This document shows positions 1-6,490 of a stretch of 25,048 bases of DNA, piece by piece. Numbering within the stretch: the first letter of the stretch is position 1; every line of letters starts with the position of its first letter. A model generated the notes under the pieces. That model did not search any database. It was given only the letters and a program-made list of their open reading frames with translations, and had not been told where the DNA came from. The position numbers and the translations under genes are program-made. This DNA comes from an uncultured Lachnospiraceae bacterium (GTDB taxonomy: Bacteria; Bacillota; Clostridia; Lachnospirales; Lachnospiraceae), in NCBI GenBank assembly GCA_910585935.1, contig CAJUHN010000022.1:1-25048 (forward strand), read 5' to 3'.

Positions 1-80
1 AATTTAGTGTCCGTTACGTCTGGAACGGAGCGAAAGCGCGGCTTCGGTGGAATACGTCCTTGCCGTAGCGCCCCCTTTTG
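1..80 (+). repeat. Structured repeat copy A (3' half, cut by window start)
   Basis: This is the 3' half of the structured repeat. It starts in the central helix 3' strand (AGTGTCCG, ACGTCT), then shows the GNRA hairpin GAGC-GAAA-GCGC, the P2 3' strand GGCTTC, the P1 3' arm TGGAATACGTCCTTGCC and the conserved tail GTAGCG. The RNA-sense strand is plus, so it converges on the minus-strand ABC operon that ends at position 95. The 5' half lies outside the window. Confidence 0.85.
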
Positions 81-94
81 CCTATAGTATTTAT

Positions 95-1978
95 TTATGC
101 AGTTTGTTCAAATTGTGAATTGTATAGAGAAGCATAAAAACCATTTTGTTCTATCAACTCTTCATGATTTCCTTGTTCTATGATATCTCCATCTTTCATC
201 ACTAAAATAAGATCTGCATCTCGTATGGTAGATAAACGGTGTGCGATGATAAAACTCGTTCTGCCTTTCATTAAATTATCCATCGCTTTTTGTATGATCA
301 CTTCTGTTCTTGTATCTACAGAACTGGTCGCTTCATCTAAGATCAAAATTCGATTATCCGCTAAAATAGCTCTAGCAATTGTGAGAAGCTGTTTTTGTCC
401 TTGAGAAACATTGCTCGCATCTTCATTTAATTCCATCTGATACCCATCTGGCAGCGTTTGAATAAAATGATGTGCATGTGCTGCTTTTGCTGCTTCTATG
501 ACTTCTTCGTCTGTAGCGTCCAAACGACCATAGCGAATATTTTCCATAATTGTTCCTTTAAATAACCAAGTATCCTGTAATACCATACCAAATGCTTCTC
601 TTAACTCTGCTCTGTCAAAATCTTTAATATTATACCCATCTATCAAGATAGCGCCAGAATTTACATCATAAAAACGCATTAATAACTTCACCATAGTAGT
701 CTTTCCTGCACCAGTTGGTCCTACAATCGCAATCTTTTGTCCCTGTTTTACTTTAGCATTAAAATTGTTAATAATGATTTTATCTGGATAGTATCCAAAA
801 TGTACTTGTTCAAAGGTAACTTCTCCTTTAATATCCTCGATTGTCACTTTTCTGGATATTTCTCTTGTCATGCCATCTGCTTCCTTCTTTTGCTCTATCA
901 GTTTCGCATGATTTTGTGCTGTCTGTATTTCTTCCTCTTCTTCTAAAAATTCAAATACTCTCTCGGCAGCGGCTGTAGTGGACTGAAGCATATTTGAAAT
1001 TTGAGCAATTTGATTAATAGGCTGTGTGAATTGGCGTACATATTGAATAAAAGATTGGATATCTCCGACTTCTATCACTTTCTTAATATTCAAATATCCG
1101 CCTAATACTGCTACTATCACATATCCTAAGTTTCCAACAAAATTCATGATAGGCTGAGCCATGCCAGAGAAAAATTGTGATTTCCACGCTGATTGATACA
1201 AGATATCATTTGTTTCTTGAAAACTTTTCAGGGCTGCCTCTTCCTGATTAAATAATTTCACCACATTATGTCCGCCGAATACCTCTTCTATCTGTCCATT
1301 TACATGCCCTAAATATTCTTGTTGACTTTTAAAATAACTCTGAGAATGTTTCATAATGATTCCAATCAATATGGCTGAAATCGGGAGCATTAGCAAAGCT
1401 ATCAATGTCATAAGCGGGCTTATTGTGAGCATCATGATGAGTACTCCAATTAAAGTAGCAATGGCTGAAATTAATTGTGTAATACTTTGATTTAAACTCT
1501 GTCCTAAAGTGTCCACATCGTTTGTGATTCTAGAAAGAATTTCTCCATAGGTTCTAGTATCATAATAATTCATAGGCAGACGATGAATTTTCTTTGAAAT
1601 TTCATCTCTAAATTGAAAGGTAATCTTCTGTGTGACGCCTGCCATAATATAGTTTTGTATATAATTAAATAACGCACTAATACCATATAAAACTAATAGC
1701 AGAATTAAAATTCTTTTGATTTTCTCAAAATCAATCCCACTTCCACCATTTACTTTACTGGTTAATCCTTCAAATACAACAGTAGTCGCTTTTCCTAATA
1801 TCTTAGGTCCGAAAATAGAAAAAATCGTACTTCCTACTGTAAATATCATGACAATAATAATAGCAGTATGATATCGGTTTATATATTTTATTAATTTTCC
1901 CAATGTTCCTTTAAAGTCCTTTGGCTTTTCTAATCCATGCATACCGCCGCCATGTCCATGTCCCATAGGTCCTGCCAT
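95..1978 (-). CDS. ABC exporter half-transporter, consensus-site subunit (MdlB/LmrA-like)
   Basis: Type IV ABC exporter half, permease fused to ATPase, about 627 residues, acting in the cytoplasmic membrane. The N-terminus is short and His/Gly-rich (MAGPMGHGHGGGMHG). A six-helix membrane domain follows (about residues 35-330). The nucleotide-binding domain has Walker A GPTGAGKTT (about 419), signature VSQGQ (about 522), Walker B ILILDEATSSVD (about 541) with the catalytic Glu, and the switch His in IIAHRLST (about 577). The signature is non-canonical (SQGQ instead of SGGQ), which complements the degenerate Walker B of the upstream partner. I chose the ATG whose A overlaps the upstream TGA; a TTG one codon earlier is possible, and AAGGAG precedes both. 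It is the last gene of the marR operon. The substrate cannot be read from sequence; such pairs often export drugs or peptides. Confidence 0.93.
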   Translation of the reverse strand: MAGPMGHGHGGGMHGLEKPKDFKGTLGKLIKYINRYHTAIIIVMIFTVGSTIFSIFGPKILGKATTVVFEGLTSKVNGGSGIDFEKIKRILILLLVLYGISALFNYIQNYIMAGVTQKITFQFRDEISKKIHRLPMNYYDTRTYGEILSRITNDVDTLGQSLNQSITQLISAIATLIGVLIMMLTISPLMTLIALLMLPISAILIGIIMKHSQSYFKSQQEYLGHVNGQIEEVFGGHNVVKLFNQEEAALKSFQETNDILYQSAWKSQFFSGMAQPIMNFVGNLGYVIVAVLGGYLNIKKVIEVGDIQSFIQYVRQFTQPINQIAQISNMLQSTTAAAERVFEFLEEEEEIQTAQNHAKLIEQKKEADGMTREISRKVTIEDIKGEVTFEQVHFGYYPDKIIINNFNAKVKQGQKIAIVGPTGAGKTTMVKLLMRFYDVNSGAILIDGYNIKDFDRAELREAFGMVLQDTWLFKGTIMENIRYGRLDATDEEVIEAAKAAHAHHFIQTLPDGYQMELNEDASNVSQGQKQLLTIARAILADNRILILDEATSSVDTRTEVIIQKAMDNLMKGRTSFIIAHRLSTIRDADLILVMKDGDIIEQGNHEELIEQNGFYASLYNSQFEQTA

Positions 1979-4269
1979 CAACTCTCACTCCTTTCTGATA
2001 CCTTTCCTTTTTTCTCTAATTCTCCTTTTGATAATTGGCTCATTGCAATCTGCTGATATACTTTATTATCTTCCATTAATTCTTCATGTGTACCCATCCC
2101 CACTATTTTTCCATCTTCTAATACAATAATTTTTTCTGCATGAATGATAGTACTAATTCTCTGTGCTACAATCAATACGGTTGCTTCAGAAACTTTTTCT
2201 TTTAATGCTTTTCTAAGAGTGATATCTGTTTTATAGTCAAGTGCAGAAAAGCTGTCATCAAAAACATAGATATTTGGATTTTTTGCAATCGCTCTGGCGA
2301 TAGAAAGTCTTTGTTTCTGTCCTCCAGAAACATTTGTGCCACCCTGTGCGATTCCAGTTTCATAGCCTTCTGGTTTCGTTTCAATAAATTCTGTCGCTTG
2401 TGCGATAGCCGCTGCTTCTTCCATCTTTTCATTAGATATATCAGGTGCACCAAATTTTAAATTAGAAGCGATTGTTCCAGAGAACAAAATTCCCTTTTGT
2501 GGTACATATCCAATTTTTCTTCTCAGTTCTTTCATATCCATCTGCCGGATATCCACTCCATCTATTGTGATTTTTCCCTTTGTCACATCAAATAAACGAG
2601 GTATCAACTGTACTAAAGTAGATTTTCCGCATCCTGTGCTGCCAATAATAGCTGTAGTTTCCCCCGATTTTGCAGTAAAATCAATATCTGTCAGAGCACA
2701 TTCTTCTGCTCCCGGATATTGAAAAGAAACATTCTCAAATCTCACTTCTCCCTTTTGTATTACATCTTTCTTAGGATTTTCTGGATTGTGAATCACTGTT
2801 TCACTCTTTAAAATCTCATCAATACGATCTGCTGCTACAGAAGCTCTTGGAAGCATAACAGAAATCATTGTGAGCATCAAAAAAGACATCACAATCTGCA
2901 TCGTATATGTGATAAATGCCATCATATCCCCAACTTGTAATTGTCCTAAATCAATTCCATGAGAACCTACCCAAAGAATTAAAACTGTGATTGCATTCAT
3001 AATAAACATCATAGCAGGCATCATAAACGACATGGTACGTGTAGTGAATAATTGTGTCTTCATTAAATCGCGGCTCGCACTGTCAAATCGCTTTTCTTCA
3101 TGTTTTTCTCTGCTGAAAGCTCTGATAACTGGTATTCCTGTCAAAATTTCGCGGGAAACTAAATTAAGCCGATCCACTAACTTTTGCATACTCTTAAACT
3201 TAGGCATTGCTACTTGCATCAATATCATCACCATAAACATGATGACTCCCACTGCCACAGCGATAATCCATGTCATAGAAGCATTGGTATGAAATACTTT
3301 TATGATACCGCCGATTCCCATAATAGGTGCATAAGCCACGATTCTAAAAAGCATCACTAAAACTTGCTGCACTTGTTGAATATCATTTGTACTTCTAGTA
3401 ATTAAAGAAGCGGTAGAAAATCGATTCATCTCCTCACTGGAAAATCCTACTACCTTTTGAAAAACCTGATTTCTTAAATCTCTGCTGGTTCTCGCTGCTA
3501 ACTTCGCAGACAAATATCCCACCAAAATAGCTGCGACCATAGTCAGAAGTGCTAATGCTATCATACGCCCTCCGACATTTCTTAAGTAATTCATCTGCAC
3601 TTTATCTAATGCAATACCAATATTTTGATATTCTTCCTGTAAAAAGCTGATTGCCATAGATTCTAACATAGTATCAGAAGAAACTGTCATCTCTTTTACT
3701 ATATTTTCCTTCATCTGAATCAAGTTTTCCTTTGGAAGGCTAGATAAAAGGGTGAAGAAATCAATTTCTGTATTTTCTTCTATTTGCATAGCACCTAATA
3801 TCTGCTTTCGCATTTGTTCTGCCTGTTCTCCTTGTGAAGTGAATAATAGATATATCGTTTCTGCTGGAGCTAAAATCTCTTTCAGTTTTTCTATCTGTGC
3901 CTCTTTCTCTTCTTTCTTTAATCCTGTATCATTTAAAATATATAAATTTTCTTCTGAAAGCTTTGGATAAGCTTTCTGATACTTTTGATATTCCTCTTCT
4001 TTAATTTTTGTTTTATCTAATAGAGTATATTCTGCTAATACTGTTTGTTTTTGTTCCTCTGTTAAAAATAAAGAAAGATTTTCCATAGAGGTTCGTCTTA
4101 TCACATCTGGAACGGAATTTTCAATCCCTCTATATTGAATTCCCACATCTACAATATTAGAGGTATATTCCGGCAAAGCTAATTCACAATTTGCCTGAAT
4201 AAATAGAAGTAAAATAATTGCCAGTATGATGTACCACGATTTTTTCGCAAATTTTAAGATTTTAATCAT
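1978..4269 (-). CDS. ABC exporter half-transporter, degenerate-site subunit (MdlA-like)
   Basis: Partner half-transporter, 763 residues, longer than the usual 570-620. The extra length is a Glu/Lys-rich segment of about 180 residues (about 45-225) between TM1 and TM2, predicted to lie outside the membrane; long TM1-TM2 loops occur in Clostridia members of this family. The ATPase domain has Walker A GSTGCGKST (about 541), a canonical signature VSGGQ (about 645), Walker B IYVFDDSFSALD (about 666) with Asp in place of the catalytic Glu, and IVAQRIST with Gln in place of the switch His. This is the degenerate-site pattern of heterodimeric exporters such as TM287/288 and BmrC/BmrD. The start ATG overlaps the marR stop (ATGA), with GGAGG just upstream, and the 3' end overlaps the next gene by one base. 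Tight coupling suggests equal production of the two halves. Confidence 0.93.
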   Translation of the reverse strand: MIKILKFAKKSWYIILAIILLLFIQANCELALPEYTSNIVDVGIQYRGIENSVPDVIRRTSMENLSLFLTEEQKQTVLAEYTLLDKTKIKEEEYQKYQKAYPKLSEENLYILNDTGLKKEEKEAQIEKLKEILAPAETIYLLFTSQGEQAEQMRKQILGAMQIEENTEIDFFTLLSSLPKENLIQMKENIVKEMTVSSDTMLESMAISFLQEEYQNIGIALDKVQMNYLRNVGGRMIALALLTMVAAILVGYLSAKLAARTSRDLRNQVFQKVVGFSSEEMNRFSTASLITRSTNDIQQVQQVLVMLFRIVAYAPIMGIGGIIKVFHTNASMTWIIAVAVGVIMFMVMILMQVAMPKFKSMQKLVDRLNLVSREILTGIPVIRAFSREKHEEKRFDSASRDLMKTQLFTTRTMSFMMPAMMFIMNAITVLILWVGSHGIDLGQLQVGDMMAFITYTMQIVMSFLMLTMISVMLPRASVAADRIDEILKSETVIHNPENPKKDVIQKGEVRFENVSFQYPGAEECALTDIDFTAKSGETTAIIGSTGCGKSTLVQLIPRLFDVTKGKITIDGVDIRQMDMKELRRKIGYVPQKGILFSGTIASNLKFGAPDISNEKMEEAAAIAQATEFIETKPEGYETGIAQGGTNVSGGQKQRLSIARAIAKNPNIYVFDDSFSALDYKTDITLRKALKEKVSEATVLIVAQRISTIIHAEKIIVLEDGKIVGMGTHEELMEDNKVYQQIAMSQLSKGELEKKGKVSERSES

Positions 4270-4745
4270 ATTTCCTCCATTTCTCTGCTCATAATATCAT
4301 AAACTTTTTCTAGAAGTTCTATTAACTCTTTCATATTTTCCTCCCCCATTTCTGTTACAATATGGTTAAAACTGATCTTTCTTTTTTCATTAGCTTTATG
4401 AAGCATCTCCTTTCCTTTCTCAGAAAGAATTAAATACGTAATCCGTCTATCTTCCTTACTATTGATCCGACATAGATAACCTTTTTCTTCTAAAATCCGT
4501 GTGAGTTTAGAAACCGCTGACATACTACATTCCATATCTTCTAAAATTTCAGAAGCAGTTACTCCTATCATAGATAACCCTTTCTGTTGCTTCTGCCTCA
4601 TACAATTTTCTATTGTATATAACATAAAAAATTCTGCATGAGGAAGTTCTGTATATTCCTTATGCCTTTTTTTCAATATGCGAAACTTATTCATCATAGC
4701 AAGGAACTCTTTTTCTAATTCGTCCACCAAATCCCTCCTCTTCAT
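4266..4745 (-). CDS. MarR-family transcriptional regulator
   Basis: A 159-residue winged-helix regulator of MarR size. Helical dimerisation segments lie at both ends. The recognition part is around residues 70-95 (ASEILEDMECSMSAVSKLTR), and the wing follows with EEKGYLCRINSKEDRRI, the D-R-R motif typical of the family. It is first in an operon with the two ABC half-transporters, and its stop overlaps their start by four bases. A 12-bp perfect inverted repeat begins ten bases upstream of its ATG, between the predicted promoter and the gene, so autorepression of the exporter operon with relief by a ligand is the simplest model. The ligand is unknown. Confidence 0.93.
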   Translation of the reverse strand: MKRRDLVDELEKEFLAMMNKFRILKKRHKEYTELPHAEFFMLYTIENCMRQKQQKGLSMIGVTASEILEDMECSMSAVSKLTRILEEKGYLCRINSKEDRRITYLILSEKGKEMLHKANEKRKISFNHIVTEMGEENMKELIELLEKVYDIMSREMEEI

Positions 4746-4754
4746 TGGATTAAT

Positions 4755-4789
4755 TAGTTGAATATCTCAATAGTTGTGATATTCAACTA
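4755..4789. promoter_or_regulatory. Palindromic operator candidate for the MarR regulator
   Basis: Arms TAGTTGAATATC (4755-4766) and GATATTCAACTA (4778-4789) are perfectly complementary. A nested shorter palindrome TAGTTG-7-CAACTA (4771-4789) has the usual size of a MarR box, and TAGTTG recurs at 4755 and 4771. The site sits between the predicted -10 and the marR start. Confidence 0.7.
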
Positions 4790-4810
4790 TTAAGAATACA
4801 AGTATTTTCT

Positions 4811-4838
4811 ATTATATAAAAAAAATACCAAAAGTAAA
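4811..4838 (-). promoter_or_regulatory. Predicted promoter of the marR-ABC operon
   Basis: On the minus strand, -35 TTTACT (4833-4838), a 16-base spacer and -10 TATAAT (4811-4816). Transcription would begin about 4804 and pass through the palindromic operator before the marR ATG. Confidence 0.55.
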
Positions 4839-4957
4839 GATATTTTATCCATATTTTTCTAAATTTTTAGAAATAATGTCCATTATTTTATGCCTTCTTT
4901 TTACTTTTTTTTCGTTTTATTCATAGTTTTTTATATTTCATTATTTTTCTATTTCTT

Positions 4958-5160
4958 GTTATAGTTTCGTTTGATTTATAGTTAAAGGGGACGCTCCAGC
5001 AAGGCACTATTCCAACGAAGTCGCGCTTTCGCTCCGTTCCAGACGTAGCGGTACTAAATTCGCAGCCCATAAAGGACTGCTCATTAAGTACCGACGTCTT
5101 CCAAGGGACTTCTTTTGGAATAATGCCTTGCCTCCGCTAGTTAGTAGGCTGTTCTACTTT
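4958..5160 (-). repeat. Structured repeat copy B (full length)
   Basis: Full copy with RNA sense on the minus strand. P1 arms are 5115-5132 and 4998-5015: 18 pairs, of which 16 are Watson-Crick and two are G-U in this sense. P2 is GAAGTC/GACTTC. P3 is AGACGT/ACGTCT plus CGGTACT/AGTACCG. P4 is GCAGTCC/GGGCTGC with loop TTTAT and one U-G pair. The GNRA hairpin is GAGC-GAAA-GCGC. Outside P1 it shares the CTAGCG 5' flank and a diverged version of the CCCTTT...AAAT...GTAAC 3' tail of copies C and F. It points toward marR but lies upstream of that gene's predicted promoter. Confidence 0.88.
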
Positions 5161-5210
5161 TTGAAAAGAAAAAGAGGGTAATATTATAAGTTTTATCATA
5201 TGTGGATAGA

Positions 5211-5366
5211 ATGTTTATCGAATTTTTCCTTGGTGATATAAAAAACATGGTGCTAGCACTATGGGTAGATAAGAAGAAAATTGGTATTTTGCTGTTGGCT
5301 CTATTTTGGCTTTTGGCTTTAAAATTTTTCGGAACAGTAAATGTAGGGATAAATTGGATAATATAA
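5211..5366 (+). CDS. Possible small membrane protein (51 aa)
   Basis: An ATG-to-TAA ORF of 51 codons lying between two inverted repeat copies. The product would have a mixed N-terminus (MFIEFFLGDIKNM), a basic KKK before a strongly hydrophobic stretch (about residues 25-40, rich in Leu/Ile/Ala/Trp), and a short C-terminus ending NWII. This fits a one-helix membrane protein. Support is weak: only GGATAG lies near the ribosome binding position, I recognise no family, and AT-rich sequence can give hydrophobic ORFs by chance. It may be a real small protein carried between the repeats, or noise. Confidence 0.33.
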   Translation: MFIEFFLGDIKNMVLALWVDKKKIGILLLALFWLLALKFFGTVNVGINWII

Positions 5367-5420
5367 AGAAAAACAAGTAGGTGAACGCAAAAAAACATTC
5401 AAATTTTATTTCCGAGAACT

Positions 5421-5626
5421 CATAGATTAGAGCAGCCAACAACCTAGCGAAGGCAAGGAAGTATTCCATAAGAAGCCCCTTGGAAGACGTCGGCACTTAA
5501 TGAGCAAACCTGCAAAGGTTTGGCGAATTTAGTACCGCTACGTCTGGAACGGAGCGAGAGCGCGGCTTTGATGGAATACTTCCTTGCCGGAGCGACCCTT
5601 TGATTCCCAAATGACCGAATTGTAAC
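5421..5626 (+). repeat. Structured repeat copy C (full length, reference copy)
   Basis: Best-preserved copy with RNA sense on plus. P1 is a perfect 18-bp helix between 5452-5469 and 5571-5588. P2 is AAGCC/GGCTT. P3 is AGACGT/ACGTCT and CGGCACT/AGTACCG. P4 is CAAACC/GGTTTG with loop TGCAAA (5505-5522). The hairpin GAGC-GAGA-GCGC has a GNRA loop. Boundaries were set by similarity to copy F outside P1: the 5' flank ATTAGAGCAGCCAAC...CTAGCG and the 3' tail CCCTTTGATTCCCAAAT...TTGTAAC. It lies upstream of, and points toward, the plus-strand ABC-2 exporter. Confidence 0.9.
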
Positions 5627-5641
5627 TTAAAAACATCAAAA

Positions 5642-5653
5642 ATGATATATCAT
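5642..5653. repeat. 12-bp perfect palindrome upstream of the ABC-2 exporter operon
   Basis: ATGATATATCAT is its own reverse complement and sits about 120 bases before the ATPase gene. It could be a regulator site, but in AT-rich intergenic DNA this may be chance. I could not fix a convincing promoter here; TATAAG and TAAAAT lie within the next 40 bases. Confidence 0.3.
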
Positions 5654-5731
5654 ACTTTCTTTTTTATAAGATTTTTGGTAAAATAAAAATACCTGTAAAG
5701 GATTTTAAGGGTAATGTGTAGGTATCATTAG

Positions 5732-5776
5732 AAAAGGAGTATAGAGGAAATGTGATTTCCTTAAAGATTTATTATG
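5732..5776 (+). promoter_or_regulatory. Unusual translation start: distant SD and hairpin before the ATG
   Basis: A strong AAAAGGAG (5732-5739) lies 34 bases upstream of the ATG at 5774. Between them is a hairpin AGGAAAT-GTG-ATTTCCT (5745-5761). Either the hairpin brings the Shine-Dalgarno closer, or it sequesters the second SD-like stretch (GAGGA, 5744-5748) and tunes translation. No closer SD is visible. Confidence 0.45.
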
Positions 5777-6490
5777 AATGATTTTTCTACTTTGATAAGA
5801 GCGGAACATATTTCAAAAAAATATGGTCATAAAGAAATTTTATCTGATATTTCTTTTTGTATTGCGAGAGGAGAATGTATTGGAATTTTAGGAAAAAATG
5901 GCTGTGGAAAATCTACGCTATTAAATATTCTTTCTGGAACTCTATCCTCTAGTTCTGGAAAATTTTTTTATCAGGAACAAAATTTATTACAATTTCCAAA
6001 GCTATTTTCCCGCTATATTGGATATGTTCCACAAGAAAATCCTCTGATGGAGAATCTATCTGTTTTTGATAATTTGCGCTTTTGGTATGCAGGAACGGGA
6101 AAAAATCTGAAAGAAGAACTGAAGCAGGGAATATTAGAAAAATTTGGTTTATATCATTATCTGAAATATCCTGTTTCTAAATTGTCAGGAGGTATGAAAA
6201 GAAGATTGAGTATCGCCTGTGCTCTAGCAAAAAATCCCCCTGTTTTGCTTTTAGACGAGCCGGGAGCTTCTCTTGATTTTTCGTGTAAAGAAGATATCAA
6301 AAATTACCTTTCTTTTTATCTGTCCTGTGGCGGAACAATTTTACTCACAAGCCATGAAGAAGGAGAGATAAAACTCTGTAATCGGACATTTTTATTGACA
6401 GAAGGGACTATTCTTCCTTTTTCAGATGAAAAAGAAGGAAAGCCTTTTGATAAAACACTTTTTTTAGAAAGGATAAAAGAAAATTTATGA
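5774..6490 (+). CDS. ABC transporter ATP-binding protein (ABC-2 exporter)
   Basis: A 238-residue stand-alone ATPase. It has Walker A GKNGCGKST (about residues 40-48), Q-loop YVPQEN (about 84), signature LSGGMKRRL (about 138), Walker B VLLLDEPGASLD (about 157) and the switch His in LTSHEEGE. The LSGGM signature and the small size are common in ATPases that drive ABC-2 permeases exporting lantibiotics, drugs or polysaccharides. Its TGA overlaps the next gene's ATG by four bases, and two ABC-2 membrane proteins follow, so the three genes make one exporter. Translation may start from the ATG at 5774 or a TTG six codons later, because the family's conserved start (IRAEHISKKYG) begins just after that. 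No self-resistance or peptide precursor gene is seen nearby, so the substrate is unknown. Confidence 0.92.
   Translation: MNDFSTLIRAEHISKKYGHKEILSDISFCIARGECIGILGKNGCGKSTLLNILSGTLSSSSGKFFYQEQNLLQFPKLFSRYIGYVPQENPLMENLSVFDNLRFWYAGTGKNLKEELKQGILEKFGLYHYLKYPVSKLSGGMKRRLSIACALAKNPPVLLLDEPGASLDFSCKEDIKNYLSFYLSCGGTILLTSHEEGEIKLCNRTFLLTEGTILPFSDEKEGKPFDKTLFLERIKENL

Noticed and set aside
5141..5496. Two minus-strand ORFs between repeats B and C
   Set aside because: They overlap each other and the repeats, have no ribosome binding site and show no domain-like sequence.
4958..5626. CRISPR array
   Set aside because: The repeats are about 200 nt, dispersed, in both orientations, and lack regular short spacers.
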